NCBI RefSeq assembly: GCF_027497175.1
Contig: NZ_CP114901.1
Span: forward strand, 1,240,001 to 1,304,000
Length of the DNA: 64,000 nt
Direction of reading: 5' to 3'
Source of the DNA: Verrucosispora sp. WMMD573
Lineage (GTDB): Bacteria; Actinomycetota; Actinomycetes; Mycobacteriales; Micromonosporaceae
How positions within the stretch are numbered: position 1 is the first letter of the stretch; each line of letters opens with the position of its first letter. Position numbers and translations under genes: made by a program. The notes beneath the pieces are model-generated. The model ran no database searches. It had not been told where the DNA came from and was given only the letters and a program-made list of their open reading frames with translations. Below, in pieces: positions 8,362 through 15,894 of this stretch.

Positions 8362-9258
8362 CTACTGACCGTAGGCCTTCTCGGTCCAGCCGAGCGAACC
8401 GATCGGACCGCCACTGATGTCCGTGCCGACTCCGTCGGTCTTGTTGGCGTCGAAGTGCACGGAAACCGAACCGTCGGCCTTGATCCCGAGCAGCGGCCGA
8501 CCATTGGGGTGCTCCGCACAGTAGCCCGTGCTGAGACTGGTGAAGGGCGCCCAACCAACCGACCGCAGCACCTTCGAGCTGATTGTCGTCGGGGTGGCCC
8601 GGTTGACGCGCCACTCCTTCAGCTCTCCGTTGTTCTTGGTGCCGATCAGGACGTCCACCGCGGCGTTGCCGGTGCCGCCGCTGCGCTCGTAGACAAGAGT
8701 GTTGATGGTGTGCCAGCCGGTGCTGGCGAGCTTCACCGGAGCCGAAAGCGTGAACTCACCGTCCACGTAGGTCTCGGTGTAGCGGTAGAGCGCCTTGCCC
8801 GCCATCCGGTAGAGATACGGCGACGCCGTCGCCAGGATGCGGGTGTCGGCGAACCCGCTCTTGAAGCGGGTGGCGCTCTTCGCCGTGACTCGCCACTCAC
8901 CGTCGATCAGCTCACCCTGGCGTCGGACCAGGTAGAGCCAGCCGTCGGTCGGGTGAACGGCGTATTCGGTGCTGCGGAAGGTGGTGTCGTCACCGGAGCC
9001 GCCAAGCTGCTGGTGGGCCAACGGCACCCAGCCGAGAACGTCGTCGGTGTAGGCCTCGGTGCTGGTCTCGCCGCCTGAGTAGCCATAGCTCAGACGCTGC
9101 CCGTCGGAGCGGTACGCCGCGGTGAAGGCACTGCAGTCCGCCGGGACGTCACTGAGCGCCGCGTCAGCCGGCCGGGCTGACCCGACGACTCCGGCGACAG
9201 CGAGGCCGGTCGCGAGAACGGTCAACGCCGTCGCGGCAGCCGCGATGGATTTAGGCAT
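8362..9258 (-). CDS. Secreted tachylectin-like (beta-propeller) protein
   Basis: 298 residues. Signal peptide at residues 1-38 (MPKSIAAAATALTVLATG, then a GSARPADA cleavage region). The mature part consists of repeated blocks of about 50 residues of the kind seen in tachylectin-2 propellers, e.g. LYRMAGKALYRY, STGWHTINTLVYE, VDVLIGTKNNGELKEW, SVGWAPFTSLS and PLLGIKADGSVSVHF. Two cysteines may form a bond. These propellers bind sugars or act as domains of extracellular enzymes; here the propeller stands alone. The start is ATG 9258 with GGAGGA ten bases upstream. Confidence 0.7.
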   Translation of the reverse strand: MPKSIAAAATALTVLATGLAVAGVVGSARPADAALSDVPADCSAFTAAYRSDGQRLSYGYSGGETSTEAYTDDVLGWVPLAHQQLGGSGDDTTFRSTEYAVHPTDGWLYLVRRQGELIDGEWRVTAKSATRFKSGFADTRILATASPYLYRMAGKALYRYTETYVDGEFTLSAPVKLASTGWHTINTLVYERSGGTGNAAVDVLIGTKNNGELKEWRVNRATPTTISSKVLRSVGWAPFTSLSTGYCAEHPNGRPLLGIKADGSVSVHFDANKTDGVGTDISGGPIGSLGWTEKAYGQ

Positions 9259-9559
9259 GGGGGACAGATCCTCCAGATCATGCGCCGCAGGCGGGCACTC
9301 GGATAGGAATCCGGACCGCCGAACCATACGGCGGTACCCGCACAATCCCCGCACATCTGGCGTATAGGGCACCGACACCGGCCCGTGGTTTGCCGAGTGG
9401 TCCGCCGCCACCGGCCGCCATGACGAGTTGGATTTCAGCCCGGAGCCATTGCTGGCGCTTGAGCAGATCGTCCGAGACCGGATGCCCACCAGGGACCTGT
9501 CCGACGAGATCGGCATACTCCTCTACGGACAGAGGCGTTCGATCAGCAGCAGGATCGGT

Positions 9560-10270
9560 TCACGACCCGCGGACCGCCTCGATGATCGTCTCGGCGATCT
9601 CGCCCGGCTGGGCCACCGCCATCGCGTGCGAGCCGCCGACGATCTCCCGCTGGCCCCGTGGCTCGGCTCGCTCGGCCATGAACCGGTGCGCGGCGACCGG
9701 GATGTTCCGGTCGGCGTCCCCGAACACGAACCAGCTGGGCAGCGATCGCCAGGCGGCGGCTCCGGAAAGCCCGTCGCCCAGGGCCTGTTCGGTGATCGGC
9801 CGCTGGGTCCGGGCCATGAGCGCGGCAAGATCGGGCGGCACGTCGGCGGCGAACTGCGCGTGGTAGGCGTCCTGGCCGATCGACACCTCGTTACCGCCGG
9901 TCGACACCGGGTACTGCACCAGCGTGTCGGCGAGCGTGCTACCCGGGAACTTTCCGGACAGCGACAGCGCCGACTCACCGGTTTCCGGAGCGAAGGCGTT
10001 GACGTACACGAGGGCACGCACCGACGTCTCGTCAGCGGCAGCCTGCGTGATCACCATCCCGCCGTACGAGTGGCCGACGAGAATGACCGGCCCGCCGATC
10101 CCCCGCATCACGTCTCGCACGTACGCGGCGTCGCCCGCGACGCTCCGCAGCGGATTGGCGACCGCCACCACGTCGTAGGCGGCGCCGAGCCGCTCGATCA
10201 CGCCGTTCCAACTCGCCGACTCGGCGAACGCGCCGTGCACGAGGACGATGGTGGGCTGAGAATCGGCCAT
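9560..10270 (-). CDS. Alpha/beta hydrolase
   Basis: 236 residues. Catalytic residues are visible: nucleophile S68 in GHSYGG, acid D185 or D187 in FGDADRN, and H215 in GGSHAM; the oxyanion loop is VHGAFAESASW. It resembles the signal-peptide-free esterase-like hydrolases of the salicylate esterase/EstC group. Substrate unknown. Start ATG 10270 with GAGGGAG upstream. Confidence 0.85.
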   Translation of the reverse strand: MADSQPTIVLVHGAFAESASWNGVIERLGAAYDVVAVANPLRSVAGDAAYVRDVMRGIGGPVILVGHSYGGMVITQAAADETSVRALVYVNAFAPETGESALSLSGKFPGSTLADTLVQYPVSTGGNEVSIGQDAYHAQFAADVPPDLAALMARTQRPITEQALGDGLSGAAAWRSLPSWFVFGDADRNIPVAAHRFMAERAEPRGQREIVGGSHAMAVAQPGEIAETIIEAVRGS

Positions 10271-10384
10271 GACGCTGTGCTCCCTCACTCCGTGACGTTG
10301 TCCACCGCCGGCCTCGACGGTGGGCCTGAATACCCGCCAGGCAACGGTGAAACCGGCCGGCAGGCCCAGCAGCGCGACCGGATG

Positions 10385-10580
10385 TCCGACGAGACCGGGT
10401 CCCCGCGCCCCTGGTTCAGCGTCCCGTACACCGCCGGCTACGCCTTCGCCTGGCTCATGGAGTAGTTGCACCCCGTCCTGCCCGGCGCCGAACCCTTCTT
10501 GACCCGCGCTCTGGTGCACGTCTCCGAAGACTGGGACTGCCCATCCGAGCACGCCGCTCGCTCGCACGACTCGCACCCCT
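10385..10580 (+). pseudogene. Remnant of an NAD-dependent epimerase/dehydratase C-terminus
   Basis: One frame reads RPWFSVPYTAGYAFAWLME, TAG stop at 10463, then LHPVLPGAEPFL and LVHVSEDWDCPSEHAAR. This fits the C-terminal end of 3-beta-HSD/epimerase-type SDR proteins, where such a W-x-C-x-x-x-A segment is usual. The N-terminal Rossmann part is missing and a stop interrupts the rest, so this is a fossil. The same frame continues into the protease gene, which explains a spuriously long N-terminus there. Confidence 0.4.
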
Positions 10581-10759
10581 CGCATAACCAACACCACCCA
10601 CGCAACCAACAGATCGGGCGGGCCCGGCAGCACGCCGAGTCCGCCCCGATCACGCGCAACGCGCACCGCGCGTACCGTCACCGGGCGCGACACGTCGTGG
10701 CCGAGCCGACTCCGAACCGCGCGAATCGCCGAGTGCTCGGCGGTCGGCACGACGAATGG

Positions 10760-11632
10760 ATGACGGTTGCTGCCCGGCACCGTGACGTTCCGACCTCGGT
10801 GGCGGTCCGGGGTTTGCCGGCGGGAGGTTCGGGTAGCGGGCTGATCCTCACCAACGAGCACGTCGTGGGCGAGCAGGAGAACGTGGAGGTCGCCCTCGCC
10901 GACGGCACCCGCGTGTCGGCCCGGGTGGTCGCCGCCGACGCCGTCACCGACCTCGCCGTACTCCGCGCCGAGCGCGCCGACCTACCGCCCGCGCCGTTCC
11001 GCACCGAGCTTCCCGCCCCGGGGGAGCCCGTCCTCGCTCTCGGCAGCCCGCTGGGCTTCCTCAACAGCGTCACCGCCGGCATCGTCTCCGGCGTCGGTCG
11101 GGAGATCCCCGGTTCGGCGGGGCAGGGCAACGCTCTGGTGGACCTGATCCAGACCGATGCGGCGATCTCGCCCGGCAACTCAGGCGGCGCGCTCGTCGAT
11201 CACTCGGGCCGTGTGATCGGCATCAACGACGCCTACCTGCCGCCGCAGACCGGCGCGGTGTCCATCGGCTTCGCGATCCCCGCCGCCACCGCCCTGGACA
11301 TCGCCGACGACCTCCTCGACGACGGGCGGGTCACCCAGCCGTACCTCGGGGTGGCGGTGGCGCGCCTGACCCCGCAGATCGCCCAGTCGCTGAATGCCGG
11401 CACCGACCGGGGGGTCCTGGTTCGCGATGTCGACGGCAACGGTCCGTCGGCCGCGGCCGGCCTGCGCCCGGGGGACATCGTCACGCAGGTGGCCGATGAG
11501 CGCACCGACACGCTGGAGGCGTTCATCGGCGCGTTGCGGTCGGTCGAGCCCGGCCAGCCCCTGTCGGTGACCTACCTGCGCGACGGCGACACCCGGCAGA
11601 TCCGGGTCGTACCGACCGCCGCCACCCGCTGA
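10760..11632 (+). CDS. HtrA/DegP-like trypsin-type serine protease with PDZ domain, no membrane anchor
   Basis: 290 residues. The catalytic triad is H34 (TNEHVV), D64 (VTDLAVL) and S141 (SPGNSGG), with spacing close to that of DegP. One PDZ domain follows (about 195-285: PYLGVAVARL, GVLVRDVDGNGPSAAAGL, PGDIV). Family members usually have a signal or membrane anchor and about eight more residues before TNEHVV; here GSGSGLILTNEHVV follows after only some 20 residues. The start is uncertain: the frame is open upstream to 10466, but that part belongs to an epimerase remnant. It may be an intracellular or decayed protease. Confidence 0.75.
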   Translation: MTVAARHRDVPTSVAVRGLPAGGSGSGLILTNEHVVGEQENVEVALADGTRVSARVVAADAVTDLAVLRAERADLPPAPFRTELPAPGEPVLALGSPLGFLNSVTAGIVSGVGREIPGSAGQGNALVDLIQTDAAISPGNSGGALVDHSGRVIGINDAYLPPQTGAVSIGFAIPAATALDIADDLLDDGRVTQPYLGVAVARLTPQIAQSLNAGTDRGVLVRDVDGNGPSAAAGLRPGDIVTQVADERTDTLEAFIGALRSVEPGQPLSVTYLRDGDTRQIRVVPTAATR

Positions 11633-11772
11633 CCGAGCACGCCCTGAGCGCTATGGCACAACCCCAGCGAGGCTACAGACCGGATGCGATGACGCAAGGC
11701 CGAGTGACAAACCCGGTCACCCGTTGCGAGACCGCCTTCACAAATTGCACACTGAGGCTGCATTAAGTCCTG

Positions 11773-11795
11773 GAAGTTGCGTGCTTGGCAACTTC
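11773..11795. promoter_or_regulatory. Inverted repeat in the leader of the P450-terpene operon
   Basis: GAAGTTGC (11773-11780) and GCAACTTC (11788-11795) form a perfect 8-bp inverted repeat with a 7-base spacer, about 28 bases before the P450 ATG. It could be an operator or an RNA hairpin. It is the only conspicuous structure in the 190-base region upstream of the operon. Confidence 0.4.
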
Positions 11796-11822
11796 GAGGC
11801 GAGCCACAGGGAGGGGTCCACG

Positions 11823-13217
11823 ATGGGGGCACCGAAGGCAGGAGCCACCGGCAAACCCATGTCTGTGCCGGCCTGGAAGGCGTTGCCCGGCTTCCTCCGC
11901 GACGCACATCAGTCCCTGGTGGATGCCGGCGAGGCCGCCGGCGGCGAGGTCGTACGTCTCGGGCTCGGAGTTTCCAGTCCGTACCTGGTGACCCATCCCG
12001 ATCACGTTCGGCAGGTGTTGCAGGACCGGGCTGCCAACTACCCCCGAGGCGATGACACCGCACTCTGGCGCTCGGTCCGCAAACTGGTCGGCGACGGAAT
12101 CCTCGCCGAGGGCGACACCTGGCTGGCGTCACGTAGGACACTGGCCCCGCTCTTCCGGCGAGGCCGCCTCGACGCGCTTGTCGACACAATGGCACAGGCC
12201 ATCGACGAGGCGACCGATCGGCTGGATACGGCGGCGGCGGCGGGGACCGTCGTCGACATCGGCACAGAACTGTCCCGCCTCGTCTGCGCCGCCATCATGC
12301 GGGTGTTCTTCGACTCCCGGGTCTCGGTTGACGACGCGCTGCGCATCATGGCGGCCCAGGAGGACATCGTCACCTCCATGGCACCGCGTCTGCTCGCTCC
12401 CTTCGCACCGTGGTGGGTCCCGATGCCGGGAGACCGCCGCTTCCGCCGCTCCGTGCAGACCATCGACGACATCCTGCTGCCGGTCCTCCGTGCTGCGGTG
12501 CGTCAGCCCGGCGACGGCGACGACGTGTTGTCGACTCTGGCTCGGGCCAAACGTGACGGCCAGCCGCTGTCCGAGCGGCAGATGCGCGACGACCTGGTGT
12601 CGATGGTGGCTGTCACCACGGAGACGAGCTACGTGGTGTTGACGTGGCTCTGGCCGGTCCTCGCCAACCACACCGACGTCGCGGATCGGCTCCGGGCGGA
12701 GGTCGATCAGGTTGTCGGTGCCGGGCCGGTGCGGGCAGAGCACCTGCCTCAGCTCACCTACACCCAGATGGTGCTCAACGAACTCCTTCGCTTGTACCCT
12801 GCGGGTTGGATCGTCCCCCGGCGCGCGTTGGCCGCCGACGTGCTCGGTGGGGTGCGGATAGACCCGGGCGCCACCATCATCCTGTCTCCGTACGCCACCC
12901 AGCGGATGAGGACTTACTGGGGTTCCACCGCTGAATCCTTCGACCCGGATCGCTTCGCACCCGGCCGCGCCGAGGCGGACCCGCGTCGCCACCAGGCCTA
13001 CTACCCTTTCGGGCTCGGCATGCACAGATGCCTCGGGGAACATCTGTTCAACGTGGAGGCTCTGTTGATCGTGGCGACCTTGATCAGTAAGTTCCGCTTC
13101 ACACTCACTGATCCCACAGTGCCCGCACCGCGAGTCGCCGCGTCGCTGCGCCCCCGGCGGCGAGTCGAGCTGATCCCGTCGCGTCGCGAGCACTCCGTCG
13201 CCAGCAGGAGCCACTGA
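11823..13217 (+). CDS. Cytochrome P450
   Basis: 464 residues. The heme-binding loop is FGLGMHRCLG with Cys403 as ligand; the ExxR motif is in LNELLRLYP; a PERF-like DPDRF follows. The I-helix oxygen-activation motif, usually A/G-G-x-D/E-T-T/S, reads VTTETS, so the acid and threonine are kept but the small residues are not. ATG 11823 is preceded by GGGAGGGG. The gene overlaps the terpene synthase start by one base (TGATG), so it very likely oxidises the terpene made by the next two enzymes. P450 genes (cvnE) also accompany some conservons in Streptomyces. Confidence 0.9.
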   Translation: MGAPKAGATGKPMSVPAWKALPGFLRDAHQSLVDAGEAAGGEVVRLGLGVSSPYLVTHPDHVRQVLQDRAANYPRGDDTALWRSVRKLVGDGILAEGDTWLASRRTLAPLFRRGRLDALVDTMAQAIDEATDRLDTAAAAGTVVDIGTELSRLVCAAIMRVFFDSRVSVDDALRIMAAQEDIVTSMAPRLLAPFAPWWVPMPGDRRFRRSVQTIDDILLPVLRAAVRQPGDGDDVLSTLARAKRDGQPLSERQMRDDLVSMVAVTTETSYVVLTWLWPVLANHTDVADRLRAEVDQVVGAGPVRAEHLPQLTYTQMVLNELLRLYPAGWIVPRRALAADVLGGVRIDPGATIILSPYATQRMRTYWGSTAESFDPDRFAPGRAEADPRRHQAYYPFGLGMHRCLGEHLFNVEALLIVATLISKFRFTLTDPTVPAPRVAASLRPRRRVELIPSRREHSVASRSH

Positions 13218-14116
13218 TGCCGCCAGACACCCTTGCCGCCACGCTTGAACAGAGCGCCGAGCAGGGACGAGTCTGCTCCGTGGCCGCGCGAGGGCAACGC
13301 GACCTACAGGACCGGGTCGCCACCTATCCCGCTCTCTTTCCCGACCCGCCCGTCGATGCCGCCATGCTGAGCGCTCTGGCGTTGTCCACCGCATTCATCG
13401 CCCCGTGGTGCACCGCCGCCGAACTTCGTACCGCGAACCGCACATCGCTGTGGGTGACGGCAGAGGATTGGCGGATCGACTCGGAGATCAGCTCCCTGGA
13501 GGAAGCCAGCGCCACCGTGACCGCCTGTATCGCGGTGGCAGCGGGCTCCGCGCCAGTCGACGGTGACCAACTCACCCAGTTCCTGGCCGATATCCGCGAC
13601 GATCTCGCAGCTACGCCGCTGTTCCCACGCCTGGGTCACCTGTGGCGGGACGAGTTGCGCCGCATGCTCGACGCTGAGCTGCGGGAGTGGCAGTGGAGGA
13701 CGGACCGGAACACGAAGCTGGCCGACCTTCCGTCTGCCGGTGACTATCTGGCCAACGCCGCCGGCTACGGCGCCACCTGGGTCAACCTCTCCCACTGGAT
13801 CGCCACGGAGGCGGTGGACACCGAGGAGCACCTGGCCGCGCTGGTTACCGCGAGCCACGAGGTGGAGAAGGTTGTGCGGCTGGTCAACGACCTGGCCAGC
13901 TACCACCGGGACGTAAAGGCCGGCGATCTGAACATCCTGATGTTGGGCGTCGACGAACACGAGGTGCGCCAGCAGGCTGGCGACCTGGCCGACCGCTGCC
14001 AGAAGCTGCTCGACCCGCTGGCCGAGGTAAGCCCGCAGCAGGTGACATACCTACGGCGCGTGCTCGGATTCACGGCCGGCTTCTACCACGGGACCGACTT
14101 CTGGGCGTCCCGGTGA
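13217..14116 (+). CDS. Class I terpene synthase, diterpene-type
   Basis: 299 residues, all helical, no membrane segment. Two metal-binding motifs of class I synthases are visible in variant form: EDWRID (E83-D88) in place of DDxxD, and NDLASYHRD (N224, S228, D232) in place of NDxxSxxKE. With the class II cyclase next to it, the expected job is ionisation of the cyclised diphosphate, as in the two-enzyme labdane-type pathways of actinobacteria. Product unknown. Starts within the P450 stop and overlaps the next gene by four bases. Confidence 0.75.
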   Translation: MPPDTLAATLEQSAEQGRVCSVAARGQRDLQDRVATYPALFPDPPVDAAMLSALALSTAFIAPWCTAAELRTANRTSLWVTAEDWRIDSEISSLEEASATVTACIAVAAGSAPVDGDQLTQFLADIRDDLAATPLFPRLGHLWRDELRRMLDAELREWQWRTDRNTKLADLPSAGDYLANAAGYGATWVNLSHWIATEAVDTEEHLAALVTASHEVEKVVRLVNDLASYHRDVKAGDLNILMLGVDEHEVRQQAGDLADRCQKLLDPLAEVSPQQVTYLRRVLGFTAGFYHGTDFWASR

Positions 14117-15708
14117 CAACCGTCGACGGACGGAGACCGACCGGCAAGACCGCAGGCGTACGCGAGCAGGTCCGCGACCTCGTCGCGGAGATGATGCGCG
14201 ATCCGGCTGGCCGTACGTCGCCCTCACCGTACGAGACCGCCCGGCTGGTGAGCCTCGCCCCCTGGCTGATCGGACACCGCGACCGGGTGCGTTACCTGCT
14301 CGACGCCCAGCGGCCGGACGGCGGCTGGGGTCCTCCTGGGGGCTACGGTCTCGTGCCCACCCTGAGCGCGACAGAGGCACTGCTGACGGTCCTACGGTCC
14401 GATCCGCCGGCGGATCAGGCGCGGCTCGTGCACGCCGTCGATCGTGCTCTGCGCGCCCTGACCGGGCTCGTGAGCGACACCGGTGCGCTACCCGACACCC
14501 CGGCTCTCGACATGATCGTCCCCGCGCTCACGGACCGCATCAATGACCACCTTCACCGCCCGACCGGGTCGCCGCCGGCCGGTTCGGAGCGGTGGCGACA
14601 CTCCACTTCATTGGGCCTGCCACGTGGCGTGACCCGGAGGCGACTCACCGCCGTACGTCACCTGGTGTCCACCGGCGCACCAATCCCCGACAAGCTGCTG
14701 CACGCGCTGGAGGTCGTGGCCGACCTCGCCCCCGCAGCCGGCGGCGTCACACCGAACGCCTCCGGCACGGTGGGTGCCTCGCCGGCAGCCACCGCCGCGT
14801 GGCTCGGCGGGCCCGACCGTCCCGGCGGCCACGATGCGTTGGCATACCTGGAAGGCACCGTCGGTCGCTACGGCGGCCCCGTGCCGTGCGCAGCCCCGAT
14901 CACCGTCTTCGAACGGGCCTGGGTGACCACCATCCTGGCTCGCGCCGGCATCGATCTGACCGGCCCCCCGGGGCTGGTGGAGAGTCTGACCGCCGACCTG
15001 GGCGCGACTGGCACGCCGACCGGCCCTGGGCTACCGACCGACGCTGACACCACGGCAGTGACCCTGACCGCGCTCGGTCACCTCGGCGTCTCGGCGTCAA
15101 CCGACTGTCTGTGGTCATACGAGACACCCGAGGGATTCGCCACGTGGCCCGGTGAGGATGGCTTCAGCACCACGACCAACGCCCACGTGCTCGATGCTTT
15201 CGGCCAGCGACTGGCGGACCAGCCCGGCGCACAGCCGCGCCATCGCGCTGCTGTCCGACGGCTGGTGACGGCCCTGCTGGATCGTCAGGAACTCCAGGGG
15301 AGCTGGGCCGACAGGTGGCATGCGTCCCACTACTACGCGACTGCCTGCTGTGTGCAGGCCCTGGCAGAGTTCGGTGACCCGGCGACGGTGGCAAGACCGC
15401 TGAACCGCGCGGTCGAGTGGGCACTTGCCGCCCAACGGACCGACGGGGCCTGGGGCACCTGGTCAGCCACCGCGGAGGAGACGGCCTACGCACTGCACAT
15501 CCTGGTGGCCGGCGGTACCCGGACACCCAAGGTAATTGACGCGGTCCGGCGCGGGTACGCCTACCTGTGTCGACACGACGGCACGACCGGGCCGGCGCTG
15601 TGGCATGACAAGGATCTGTATCAGCCCACCCTGATCGTCCGCGCCACAGTTCTGGCAGCCCAGCACAGTGCCGGGAGTCTGCTTACCTTCCGGTCCGAAT
15701 GCGCGTAG
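14113..15708 (+). CDS. Class II diterpene cyclase (labdane/halimadane-type diphosphate synthase)
   Basis: 531 residues with the double-barrel repeats of protonation-initiated cyclases: QRPDGGWG near 75-90 and AQRTDGAWGTW near 435. The catalytic acid motif is D310-A-D312-T-T, the DxDTT variant also known in the mycobacterial halimadienyl diphosphate synthase Rv3377c, rather than DxDD. There is no class I motif in this protein. It should cyclise geranylgeranyl diphosphate, which must come from elsewhere in the genome, as no GGPP synthase gene is in this window. GTG start overlapping the upstream stop. Confidence 0.85.
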   Translation: MTTVDGRRPTGKTAGVREQVRDLVAEMMRDPAGRTSPSPYETARLVSLAPWLIGHRDRVRYLLDAQRPDGGWGPPGGYGLVPTLSATEALLTVLRSDPPADQARLVHAVDRALRALTGLVSDTGALPDTPALDMIVPALTDRINDHLHRPTGSPPAGSERWRHSTSLGLPRGVTRRRLTAVRHLVSTGAPIPDKLLHALEVVADLAPAAGGVTPNASGTVGASPAATAAWLGGPDRPGGHDALAYLEGTVGRYGGPVPCAAPITVFERAWVTTILARAGIDLTGPPGLVESLTADLGATGTPTGPGLPTDADTTAVTLTALGHLGVSASTDCLWSYETPEGFATWPGEDGFSTTTNAHVLDAFGQRLADQPGAQPRHRAAVRRLVTALLDRQELQGSWADRWHASHYYATACCVQALAEFGDPATVARPLNRAVEWALAAQRTDGAWGTWSATAEETAYALHILVAGGTRTPKVIDAVRRGYAYLCRHDGTTGPALWHDKDLYQPTLIVRATVLAAQHSAGSLLTFRSECA

Positions 15709-15786
15709 CTGCCCGGTGGTCATGACCGACAGCATTCGACTCGGAACAAACACAGTCCCTTGTGGACGTGACACTTAGTGACGGTC

Positions 15787-15816
15787 TTGAGTCAATAGTC
15801 AGACAACTGCTAGCGT
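15787..15816 (+). promoter_or_regulatory. Probable housekeeping-type promoter of the conservon
   Basis: TTGAGT (15787-15792), 18 bases, then TAGCGT (15811-15816). This lies about 80 bases before the cvnA start, between the terpene cyclase stop and cvnA. It suggests that the conservon has a promoter of its own in addition to possible read-through from the terpene operon. Confidence 0.45.
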
Positions 15817-15894
15817 GCGTCGGTCTGCCTACACCGGCGGCTTGGTCGGCATGCCTCTGCCGACAAGTTCCTCTGCACGGCATCGGACGGTTCA

